NCBI GenBank assembly: GCA_030432035.1 | Contig: JAUIHO010000004.1 | Coordinates: 1-51,125, forward strand | Length of the DNA: 51,125 nt | Direction: 5' to 3' | Source of the DNA: Phycisphaerae bacterium | GTDB lineage: Bacteria > Planctomycetota > Phycisphaerae > UBA1845 > UTPLA1 | Shown here: in pieces, positions 44,711 to 51,125 of the stretch | How positions within the stretch are numbered: position 1 is the stretch's first letter | How the letters are laid out: every line of letters starts with the position of its first letter | Made by a program: the position numbers and the translations under genes | The notes under the pieces: model-generated | Told to the model about the DNA's origin: nothing | What the model saw: the letters and a program-made list of their open reading frames with translations, nothing else | Database searches by the model: none

Positions 44711-44784
44711 GGGCGGTTAGCTCAGTTGGCTAGAGCGCTTCGTTCACACCGAAGAGGTCGTTGGTTCGAGTCCAATACCGCCCA
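44711..44784 (+). tRNA. tRNA-Val (anticodon CAC)
   Basis: 74 bases. Acceptor stem GGGCGGT pairs with ACCGCCC; D arm GCTC/GAGC; anticodon stem CTTCG/CGAAG around the loop TTCACAC, giving CAC (reads GTG); T arm GTTGG-TTCGAGT-CCAAT. Discriminator A; CCA is not encoded. Confidence 0.95.
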
Positions 44785-44829
44785 TTCATTTCGAAACGAA
44801 ATAAGCTGCCGCTCATCAAAGAAATGCAA

Positions 44830-44900
44830 CTGGCCCCCTAGGATTCGAACCTAGACAAACAGAACCAGAATCTGTCGTGCTGCCATTACACTAGGGGCCA
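44830..44900 (-). tRNA. tRNA-Gln (anticodon CTG)
   Basis: 71 bases on the minus strand. Acceptor TGGCCCC/GGGGCCA; D arm GTGT/GCAC; anticodon stem ACAGA/TCTGT around TTCTGGT, giving CTG (reads CAG); T arm CTAGG-TTCGAAT-CCTAG. Discriminator G; CCA not encoded. It faces the tRNA-Val gene 45 bp away. Confidence 0.95.
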
Positions 44901-44954
44901 AACCGAACCCTAAACTCTAGCCCGCCACGGCCCGCTGTCAAGATTTCGCGGCGT

Positions 44955-45473
44955 CTACGACCGTCGGCGGCGGCCCTCCAACATCAAGCTCGCCAACAAC
45001 AACGGTGCCGATACGCCCAAGCCGCACGCGACCGGCGCGAACGAGCGCGGCGCAAACGTCAAAGGTGCCGTTTCGTCATCGGCCACTGCAACGGCCCCCG
45101 GTGCCCCCACCAATTGCACGCGTCCCAGCAACACATTCTCCCGGCAGTCAAACGGTGGTCGTACGCGATAGGTCAACTCGCTAATGCCAGTGAACGTGCT
45201 ATCCGCGATAAAGATGTAATCGAGACCGTCGTCGTCGACCGGCTGCAACACGCCGCCGATCGGCGATTGAAAGATGCTCACCCGCGCGCCGTCTGGCGAG
45301 ACAACGGGCAGACGCACCAACACGGGTTGGCCAACTTCCACGGCAACGGCGGCGTCCGGCGCTTCCGGACAATTTGCCGCGCCAAACTGCGCCTGCGCCG
45401 TCGTCGGCGTGAAACACAACGCGCATGCGAACAAGCACACGAACGAGATTCGTCGAAGCATTTCTGGCGTCAT
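44955..45473 (-). CDS. Secreted protein with C-terminal membrane/sorting-like tail
   Basis: 172 residues from the ATG at 45473, which gives a good signal peptide (ISFVCLFACALCFTPTTAQAQ); an ATG at 45524 adds 17 residues. The mature part is a beta domain of about 110 residues with Asp/Gly-rich turns (DDDGLDYIFIADSTFTG), resembling cadherin/Ig-like secreted modules. The end VACGLGVSAPLLLASLMLEGRRRRS (a Cys-Gly, hydrophobic helix, then Arg cluster) looks like a C-terminal sorting signal of the exosortase/rhombosortase kind, but it lacks PEP. Confidence 0.65.
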   Translation of the reverse strand: MTPEMLRRISFVCLFACALCFTPTTAQAQFGAANCPEAPDAAVAVEVGQPVLVRLPVVSPDGARVSIFQSPIGGVLQPVDDDGLDYIFIADSTFTGISELTYRVRPPFDCRENVLLGRVQLVGAPGAVAVADDETAPLTFAPRSFAPVACGLGVSAPLLLASLMLEGRRRRS

Positions 45474-46193
45474 GATGAAGGTCCGATCGCAGCACGGAGA
45501 CCACAGGGGGAATGGCCGCTGCATGACGCTTCATTTTACTGCAGGAGGAATTGCCGTTGGAAGGTTGGTGGCAGACACGAAGATGTTGTCGGACGTTGCG
45601 GGTAAGACAAGTTAGGTTAGAAGCGTACCAAATTCAAATGTAGCGGATTTGAGATTTTATTGACTAGTTGAAGCATGATTTCATTTCTCGGATTTGTGCG
45701 TTCACGGGTATGTTTATAAGTCCTCTTCTACGCCAGAGGCGTTGTTTCAATAGCCTGGGGTTGACGCGAAGCGGCTACCCCAGGGAAATGGTTGAACAAA
45801 CATCATAGAACTCTGAAGGAGTTCCGCCATCGTTCGGCATGCCGAAACGCCTTCAGCGTTGAAATCCTTGAGTTTACACCCACAACCCAGGGTAGCTGCT
45901 TCGCATCAACCCTGGGCTACTGGCGCAACGCCTGTGGCGTTGGATTCCGCGCATCCCATCTCAACGCCAAGTCTGCATTACGCTTGCTATAAAAGGGGAA
46001 GCGAACGGGCCATACCCGCTAGAGCGTTCATCCACTGAAAGCGTAGGCACCTGCACCGCTACCGCGGTTTAATGCGTAAACAACATGGACCATGGATTGC
46101 GCGGCTAGCGCCGCTCCATCCATGGCTCTCGACCCTCGCCCCATCCGGGGCTAAGAGAGACGTTTGCGATGCCAAACTGAATTGAAAAACGCA
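45474..46193. other. Gap with an inverted pair of 31-bp repeats
   Basis: About 720 bp without a supported gene. CCTGGGGTTGACGCGAAGCGG...CCCCAGG lies at 45754-45784; its reverse complement, with several changes, lies at 45887-45917. Between and around them are short hairpins (ACGCC-AGA-GGCGT, GAACTC-TGAAG-GAGTTC, CAACGCC-TGT-GGCGTTG). It looks like a MITE-like or REP-type cluster. Confidence 0.6.
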
Positions 46194-46841
46194 CTAGGCC
46201 GCCGATGTGTCGCCCGCATCCATGCCTGCCGACTCCGGCTCCACATCGATCAACGTCACCGGGTATACGCCTAGTAATCGCGTCTTATAGATGATGCGCC
46301 CCGGCCCCTCGGGCTTGGCACGGCGTTTGATCAACCATGTGCCCGCCAACTGATCGTGCAACGCCTGATGCTTCTTATTCTTAAAGCACATGACATAAAC
46401 AAGGCCGATGGAGAAAATTTCGGCAAAGCAAATCAGCACACGTTTGGCGTATGAATGCCAATCAGGCGATTGGCCGTCGGGGCCGACAAGTTTTATTCGC
46501 ATTACAAAATAGCCAAGAGTGCCGATTCGCGTTTTACGTAACAACACTTGGTATGCAGCCGCTAGCGCAAGGCTTCCACAGATTAGCGGGACGTGGAGGT
46601 CACCTACCGCTTCGCGCTGCAAACGCCTAAGTTTCGCGGGGGGCGAATCCCAAAGCTCCTTTGGTACTCGGGAAGCCGCAACAGAAAAATAAGGCCCCCA
46701 AAAAATCAATCCGGTCATAAACAAATCGATCAACAACGCAATCACGCGCCGCGGACCGCTGGCATAGGCACGCGGTGCGTAATACGGCACCGGCTCGTAG
46801 CTCTCGTGAACTGCAGGCGATGAATTGGAATCGTCGGACAT
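46194..46841 (-). CDS. RDD family membrane protein
   Basis: 215 residues from the ATG at 46841; the longer frame to 47066 runs into the divergent gene and is not supported. RDD proteins are small integral membrane proteins of unclear function, in some bacteria linked to ion transport. Signatures: SGPRRVIALLIDLFMTGLIFW with the Arg-Asp pair, then LRKTRIGTLGYFVMRIKLVG. Three to four membrane segments. It is divergent from the phospholipase-like gene, sharing an intergenic region of about 90 bp. Confidence 0.85.
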   Translation of the reverse strand: MSDDSNSSPAVHESYEPVPYYAPRAYASGPRRVIALLIDLFMTGLIFWGPYFSVAASRVPKELWDSPPAKLRRLQREAVGDLHVPLICGSLALAAAYQVLLRKTRIGTLGYFVMRIKLVGPDGQSPDWHSYAKRVLICFAEIFSIGLVYVMCFKNKKHQALHDQLAGTWLIKRRAKPEGPGRIIYKTRLLGVYPVTLIDVEPESAGMDAGDTSAA

Positions 46842-46929
46842 AGCTGGCAGTATAACGGCGACGGCGTTCGCCGTGGATCGCGGAACTTTTGGTTGAAGAC
46901 GGGCACTTGCCGTGGCTAAAATCTCACTG

Positions 46930-47859
46930 ATGCGAGTGGACCGCAACCAATCCTCGTCCCTTCCACCTAACCAGCGTCGCTGGCTTGCCGTCGGCCTGTT
47001 CGCGATCCTTATCATCTGCCTCACACCCGACGCCGCTTTTGCCTGGGGCCCGGGCACGCACATCACGCTCGCTCAAAACCTGCTCGCCAATCTCTCGCTT
47101 TTGCCCGCCGGCGTAGCCGCCATTATCGCGGCCCATCGTCGCCATTTTCAATACGGCAACATCGCCACCGACATCGTGCTCGCCAAGAAGATGAGTCGCG
47201 TCAAACAAGTGTGCCACCGATGGGAAACCGGCTTCAAGCTGCTCGAAGACGCCGACTCCGATGCCGGTCGCGCCTTCGCTTACGGCTATCTCGCCCATCT
47301 CGCCGCCGACACGGTCGCGCACAATCAGTTTTTGCCACGGCAGATCGCGGTCAGCCGGTCGACGGTTTCGTTTGGCCATTTTTATTGGGAAGTGCGTGCC
47401 GACGCGGCATTGGGGAACGACGTTTGGCCCGATGTTCGCGACGTCGTGCGAGGTCATTACACCGAGCCGACGCGGCTGCTCAAAGAACACATCCGCGCGA
47501 CGATGCTCTCGTTTTCGACCAACACGTTTCTATTTCGCCGCATGAATTTAATGGCCTCGGAAGAAGCATGGCTGCGCTCGGTCCGCTTTTGGTCGCGCAT
47601 TAGCCGTCACGATCTCGACCAGCGCCTGCTATATGAATACCAAGAAGAGTCGATGCAACGCATTTTGGATGTGCTATCGAAAAGCGATCGATCGAAGATT
47701 CTGGAATTCGACCCCAATGGCAACGCCCTACTCGCCTATGCCAAGGCTCAACGCAAGCAACTCAAACAGCTCAAACGCGCCGGCCTATCCGACGAACAAC
47801 TCATTAAAGAAGCGGCAGCGGGTCACGCGCCGAAGAATCGGGCGTTGACGAAGCGTTAA
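46930..47859 (+). CDS. Zinc-dependent phospholipase C family protein
   Basis: 309 residues from the ATG at 46930 (GTG at 46912 possible). An N-terminal signal (LFAILIICLTPDAAFA) precedes WGPGTHITLAQNL, the conserved Trp and first His of the family. The metal-ligand cluster is GYLAHLAADTVAHNQFLP, followed by FGHFYWEVRADA. This is the Zn_dep_PLPC (S1/P1-nuclease-like) fold, secreted. The C-terminus is Lys/Gln-rich and helical (KAQRKQLKQLKRAG). The substrate is not proven. Confidence 0.85.
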   Translation: MRVDRNQSSSLPPNQRRWLAVGLFAILIICLTPDAAFAWGPGTHITLAQNLLANLSLLPAGVAAIIAAHRRHFQYGNIATDIVLAKKMSRVKQVCHRWETGFKLLEDADSDAGRAFAYGYLAHLAADTVAHNQFLPRQIAVSRSTVSFGHFYWEVRADAALGNDVWPDVRDVVRGHYTEPTRLLKEHIRATMLSFSTNTFLFRRMNLMASEEAWLRSVRFWSRISRHDLDQRLLYEYQEESMQRILDVLSKSDRSKILEFDPNGNALLAYAKAQRKQLKQLKRAGLSDEQLIKEAAAGHAPKNRALTKR

Positions 47860-48439
47860 ACGCCGTAGCGTGCATCCCTTGATGCACCACTTTTATGAAG
47901 GCGACTGCTTTTAAGCGTTCACTTCACCTGAGCGTGTCGATCTTTGGATATTATTCGTTTTCATCAACGACGCCGCCTTCGTTTGACCGAGTGGCTTGAA
48001 TTAAAGCTCGGAAACTCGATCATGATTCCGTCCCGGCAGGGACAGATTGACAATAGCCCACCGTTTTCAACGGTGGCTGCAAAGACCGACCAAACGTATT
48101 TCGTCCTGTAGGGACGATGGAAACGTCACGCGGACATCATTCTATCCCTCCGGGATGAAATGCAAATCGCGTACAACGTACCCCCCACGATGTGGGGGGC
48201 TATTTTCCATTGATCCCTGCCGGGATAAAGAGGGTGTTTCGACTCACGGCGACTGTCTCGCGCCGCTTAGACCTGCTCACATTTGAGAGCAGCGGCTGTG
48301 CTGTGTCGCCAGCTAATAGTCAGCGGATGCTGACAATTCATCCACGGTCGTAGTCACTCGTGAATTAGTCTAGCGAAAAGATTCAATCAATCCTGACGAA
48401 GATGCCCGCCATGACGTCTTGCGAATGCGATAGAGCAGC
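47860..48439. other. Gap with a run of six small hairpins
   Basis: 580 bp without a supported gene. Between 48030 and 48226 there are six hairpins: GTCCCGGCAGGGAC (48030), CCCACCGTTTTCAACGGTGG (48057), CGTCCTGTAGGGACG (48102), ATCCCTCCGGGAT (48144), CCCCCCACGATGTGGGGGG (48181) and ATCCCTGCCGGGAT (48213). This looks like a compound repetitive element. Confidence 0.6.
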
Positions 48440-49339
48440 TCAACCCAACAACAAAATATCCGCGACCGTCGCGATACCCAGCGTCAAACTCACGACACCA
48501 TTTAAAGTGAAGAACGCCAAATTCACGCGCGACAAATCATCCGGCTTGACCAGCGACTGTTCGTAGATCAACAACATCGTCGTAAACGCCGCCGCCGCCC
48601 AGAAAAGCCAACCCAACCCCGTCAACCAACCGAACAACACTAACAGCACGATCGTCGCCATATGACAAGCACGCGAAACGATCAGCGCATTGGCAATGCC
48701 CAGCCTCGACGGCACCGAAAAAAGACCCTCGTCTTTATCGATGGCATAATCCTGACAGGCATAAATGATGTCGAACCCAGCAATCCAAAACAGCACGCAG
48801 CCCGTCAACACGATTGCCGGCCAACCCAGCGTCTCCGGCGATATCGCAATCCACGCCGCCATCGGCGCGAACGCAATCACAGCCCCCAAGACAAAGTGCG
48901 CAGCCGCCGTGAACCGTTTGCAATACGAGTAGAACGCCAACGCGCCTAACGTCGGCACCGACAGATACGTCGGCCACGGGTTATCGCAAAGAAACCAAAA
49001 CAGTCCACAACCCACGAGAAACAGCGCCGCGCTGGCCAACAAGAATGCCCACGCCTGCCCCGTCGAGATCGCACCGCTCGGTAAGGGTCGGCTCGCCGTG
49101 CGCGGGTTGCGCGCGTCGATCTTTGCATCGGCGAGACGATTAAACGTCATCGCAAAACTTCGCGCCGCGACCATGCATAGCAAGATCAGCAGCACCTGCG
49201 TGACCGTCGGCAAGCCGCCTTCGTTGGCCCGCCCGGCCATAAACGTCGCGATCAGCGCGAACGGCAATGCGAAGATCGAGTGCGCGAACTTGATCATCTC
49301 GGCCCACGTCTGCACAGCTTTCAATGTCGCGTTCGTCAT
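48440..49339 (-). CDS. UbiA-family prenyltransferase
   Basis: 299 residues, about nine membrane helices. It attaches a polyprenyl chain to an aromatic acid in quinone biosynthesis. The two Asp-rich sites are NRLADAKIDARNPRTASRPL (about 65-84) and DYAIDKDEGLFSVPSRLG. It is the UbiA-like type of long-chain prenyltransferases; in planctomycetes it may serve the futalosine menaquinone route (MqnP) rather than ubiquinone. The ATG at 49339 was chosen because the first helix follows directly. Confidence 0.9.
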   Translation of the reverse strand: MTNATLKAVQTWAEMIKFAHSIFALPFALIATFMAGRANEGGLPTVTQVLLILLCMVAARSFAMTFNRLADAKIDARNPRTASRPLPSGAISTGQAWAFLLASAALFLVGCGLFWFLCDNPWPTYLSVPTLGALAFYSYCKRFTAAAHFVLGAVIAFAPMAAWIAISPETLGWPAIVLTGCVLFWIAGFDIIYACQDYAIDKDEGLFSVPSRLGIANALIVSRACHMATIVLLVLFGWLTGLGWLFWAAAAFTTMLLIYEQSLVKPDDLSRVNLAFFTLNGVVSLTLGIATVADILLLG

Positions 49340-49457
49340 ATCGCCGGAATTGTAGGCCGGTCGAGCGCATTTAAAAGCGGCGGGAATGATCGACCTCAGA
49401 ATCGAAATTTCGCGTGTGATCTTCGCGCCGACAATGATCCGCCATCGCCCCCCACAC

Positions 49458-49486
49458 TTAGCCCCCGGCCATTGGCCGGGGGCTAA
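49458..49486. repeat. TTAGCCCCCGGCCATTGGCC palindrome, copy 2
   Basis: The most perfect member of the family: TTAGCCCCCGGCC-ATT-GGCCGGGGGCTAA. Lies between the prenyltransferase and Fur genes. Confidence 0.85.
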
Positions 49487-49607
49487 TTTGCGACGACAAG
49501 CAATTCCCTGCTTGTATCAAGCGTCCACGAACGACCATCGTGCCGTATCGCGTCGGGGACGCCGCGGCTCCGTGAGCATCTTGCCGCATGCCGCCCAACC
49601 CGCGAAG

Positions 49608-50162
49608 ATGCACGCCATGCCCGCAAGCCTCGACGCTCAGGATCGCGACGAACTCATCCGGACGGCCGAAAACGTCTTTCGGGAATTCCTGCGCGATCGC
49701 AGCCTTAAATACACCGCCGAGCGCGAAAAGATCGTCCGCGCCGTGATGGATACCGACGAACACTTCGAGGCCGAACAACTGTTGCTCATGATGCGGCAGC
49801 AGGACAAACGCGTCGCCAAAGCGACCGTCTATCGCACGCTGAAGCTGTTGGTCGATTGCGGCATCGTGAAAGAAGTGCATTTCTCGAACAAGCAGGTGCA
49901 CTACGAACACACCTACGGCGGCGACCCGCACGATCACATGGTCTGCCGACGCTGCGGTCGCATCATCGAGTTCGACGCACGCGAAGTGGCCAAGCTGCGC
50001 ACGCTGATCGCGGCGGAGCATGGCTTTCATGCGTTAGCGCATCGATTTCAAATTCAGGGATTGTGCGCGACGTGCACCAAGTCCTGCCCGATTGGATTGA
50101 AAGTGAAGCTGTTGACCGGCAAGGCCAAGGCTAGCACAGGGCGAGGTAAGAAAAAAAGGTGA
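49608..50162 (+). CDS. Fur-family transcriptional regulator
   Basis: 184 residues from the ATG at 49608 (49617 is also possible). The N-terminal winged helix has LKYTAEREKIVRAV ... HFEAEQLL and the recognition segment KRVAKATVYRTLKLLVDCGIV. The metal-binding dimer domain reads HYEHTYGGDPHDHMVC and MVCRRCGRIIEF, with a second CxxC (LCATCTK) for structural zinc. The C-terminus is basic (KAKASTGRGKKKR). It could be Fur, Zur or PerR; a genome-wide target search would decide. Confidence 0.9.
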   Translation: MHAMPASLDAQDRDELIRTAENVFREFLRDRSLKYTAEREKIVRAVMDTDEHFEAEQLLLMMRQQDKRVAKATVYRTLKLLVDCGIVKEVHFSNKQVHYEHTYGGDPHDHMVCRRCGRIIEFDAREVAKLRTLIAAEHGFHALAHRFQIQGLCATCTKSCPIGLKVKLLTGKAKASTGRGKKKR

Positions 50163-50612
50163 GCACGACGATCTTGTAGCGCGGTCGCAGAAAATCGATC
50201 GTTGTGTTGGCGGCGATGACAAGCATGGGTCTTCCTCAAACTGGAACGACACCTATCGTATGGGGTGCGAAACCGAAAAGTCACGCCCGATGACGCGACA
50301 GTTTTGTGAATTGCACACGCCATGCCGCGCGAACTTTAGCTCGCAAAAATGGACGCCACTATTTCGGGACGCTGCTAAGTCGCTTGTTTCAAAGGCTTAC
50401 AAACGTTGGCGTGATATCGGTCGTTTGTAATTGAGATTTCCTACCGGATCGGGTTACACGGCGACGTTGCCTTTACGCAACATCGCGTTTCCCAAACACC
50501 TCATCAACGATGGCGCAGCCATCGCGCTGTGGCACCGGTTTGAAACCGGTGTCTGCCACCGACGACATCAAATCAACCCGGCCCCTCAATCCTTCGCCGC
50601 GCATCACCACAC

Positions 50613-50642
50613 TTAGCCCTCCGGCCATTGGCCGAGGGCCAA
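50613..50642. repeat. TTAGCCCTCCGGCCATTGGCC palindrome, copy 3
   Basis: Decayed member of the family, TTAGCCCTCCGGCCATTGGCC-GAGGGCCAA. Confidence 0.75.
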
Positions 50643-50828
50643 CGCCGCATTTGGCGACATCCCCGCCATCACCAACACACGAATCCCCCCTCATATCTCC
50701 AAACCCTTCGCGCGGATCAAAGTTCCCGTACCATACCACACTGACCGCTTCCTCACGGGCGCGGCTCGGACCATCGGTCGCATCGAAACGCCCGATGTCC
50801 GCAAATAGAACTGATACGTCATCCCAAA

Positions 50829-50857
50829 TTAACCCCCGGCCAATGGCCAGGGGCTAA
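50829..50857. repeat. TTAACCCCCGGCCAATGGCC palindrome, copy 4
   Basis: TTAACCCCCGGCCAATGGCCAGGGGCTAA. Present in the gap upstream of glyQS. Confidence 0.8.
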
Positions 50858-50920
50858 CGTGGATAACGAAGAAACGTGGGTTACGAAGAAACCCCCGCGC
50901 GACGAAATGTCGCTGGTGGC

Positions 50921-50959
50921 AACCCTCACCCCAGCCCTCTCCCTGCAAGGGAGAGGGAG
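50921..50959. repeat. CCCTCACCCC...CCCTCTCCC-GGGAGAGGG repeat, copy 2
   Basis: Inverted relative of 19864-19899. Confidence 0.8.
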
Positions 50960-50967
50960 CGAAGCTG

Positions 50968-51014
50968 CGATACGTCACCGATGGCGATACGCTGCCGATG
51001 GCGATACGTCGCCG
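50968..51014. repeat. 17-bp tandem repeat upstream of glyQS
   Basis: Two full units (50968-50984 and 50985-51001) and a partial third of CGATACGTCACCGATGG. It ends 43 bp before the start codon of the next gene. Confidence 0.7.
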
Positions 51015-51057
51015 AAAAATATTGACAAACGCCTTTAGCGAGAAAGACGCCGAGACC

Positions 51058-51125
51058 ATGGCCAAATCGACCGAAAAGATGGAAAAAATAACGTCGCTCT
51101 GCAAACGCCGCGGCTTCATTTTTCA
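51058..51125 (+). CDS. glyQS: Glycine-tRNA ligase (dimeric type), N-terminal fragment
   Basis: The first 22 residues, MAKSTEKMEKITSLCKRRGF and on, match the start of class II dimeric glycyl-tRNA synthetases (ITSLCKRRGF-I/V-F). The frame is open to the window edge. It charges tRNA-Gly in the cytoplasm. The rest is outside the window. Confidence 0.8.
   Translation, partial: MAKSTEKMEKITSLCKRRGFIF

Larger units (their letters stand above)
50163..51057. other. Gap before glyQS with several dispersed repeats
   Basis: About 900 bp without a convincing gene. It holds a copy of the CACCGGTTTGAAACCGGTG hairpin (50526-50553), two TTAGCC...GGCC palindromes (50613-50642 and 50829-50857), one CCCTCACCCC...GGGAGAGGG element (50921-50959) and a 17-bp tandem repeat CGATACG(T/C)(C/T)(A/G)CCGATGG (50968-51014) directly upstream of the next gene. 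Confidence 0.6.

Noticed and set aside
48030..48226. CRISPR array
   Set aside because: The hairpins differ in sequence and the spacers do not alternate with identical repeats.
48047..48286. Plus-strand frame in the hairpin array
   Set aside because: The codons come from the six hairpin repeats; no start signal or conserved peptide is visible.
50431..50616. Plus-strand frame of 61 codons between the Fur gene and glyQS
   Set aside because: It overlaps a dispersed hairpin repeat (50526-50553) and has no ribosome site.

Overview
The window looks like a chromosomal segment from a GC-rich planctomycete, most likely class Phycisphaerae. The reasons are a PEP-CTERM protein, two secreted proteins ending in GC-type dockerin modules, DxDxDG-rich surface proteins, planctomycete-style CxxC zinc-ribbon proteins, and many short palindromic intergenic repeats. 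No taxonomic marker is complete, so this is an inference.

Layout. Positions 1-9.5 kb hold the end of a PQQ-type beta-propeller gene, an FG-GAP-like secreted protein, aconitase (acnA), a zinc-ribbon protein built on ten tandem decapeptides, a trypsin-like protease fused to a DNA/RNA non-specific endonuclease, and a Wza-like polysaccharide export lipoprotein with a strong palindrome ahead of its start codon. Positions 9.7-17.5 kb hold a PEP-CTERM protein, a di-haem oxidoreductase with a dockerin tail, a HAF-repeat protein with a dockerin tail, and small hypothetical genes among duplicated DNA: a 98-bp paired repeat, and a 152-bp duplication that left a truncated gene copy.

Positions 17.9-35.9 kb form one dense exopolysaccharide operon on the + strand, with seven start/stop overlaps. 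In order: an alpha/alpha-toroid-like protein, a WecG/TagA transferase, a GT4 transferase, a CapK/PaaK-like adenylating protein, a second GT4 transferase, a GT39-like membrane transferase, a second CapK-like protein, an alcohol dehydrogenase-Gfo/Idh fusion, two methyltransferases, an O-antigen polymerase/ligase, a sulfotransferase, a Wzx flippase and a third GT4 transferase. Together they can assemble, decorate (methyl, probably acyl or amide, sulfate), flip, polymerise and, through the export protein at 7.95 kb, secrete a polymer. No initiating sugar-phosphate transferase, Wzc-type kinase or exosortase lies in the window.

Positions 36.2-41.6 kb hold another methyltransferase, a zinc-ribbon membrane protein, a phosphohexomutase homologue whose catalytic serine is replaced by glycine, and a compact three-gene cassette (DUF4238 protein, membrane protein, proline-rich peptide) that looks like an accessory islet. 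Positions 41.6-51.1 kb return to housekeeping genes: arfB, an esterase-like lipoprotein with a long arginine-rich linker, tRNA-Val(CAC), tRNA-Gln(CTG), a sorted surface protein, an RDD membrane protein, a zinc-dependent phospholipase C-like protein, a UbiA-family prenyltransferase, a Fur-family regulator and the start of glycyl-tRNA synthetase. The gaps between them are packed with hairpin repeats.
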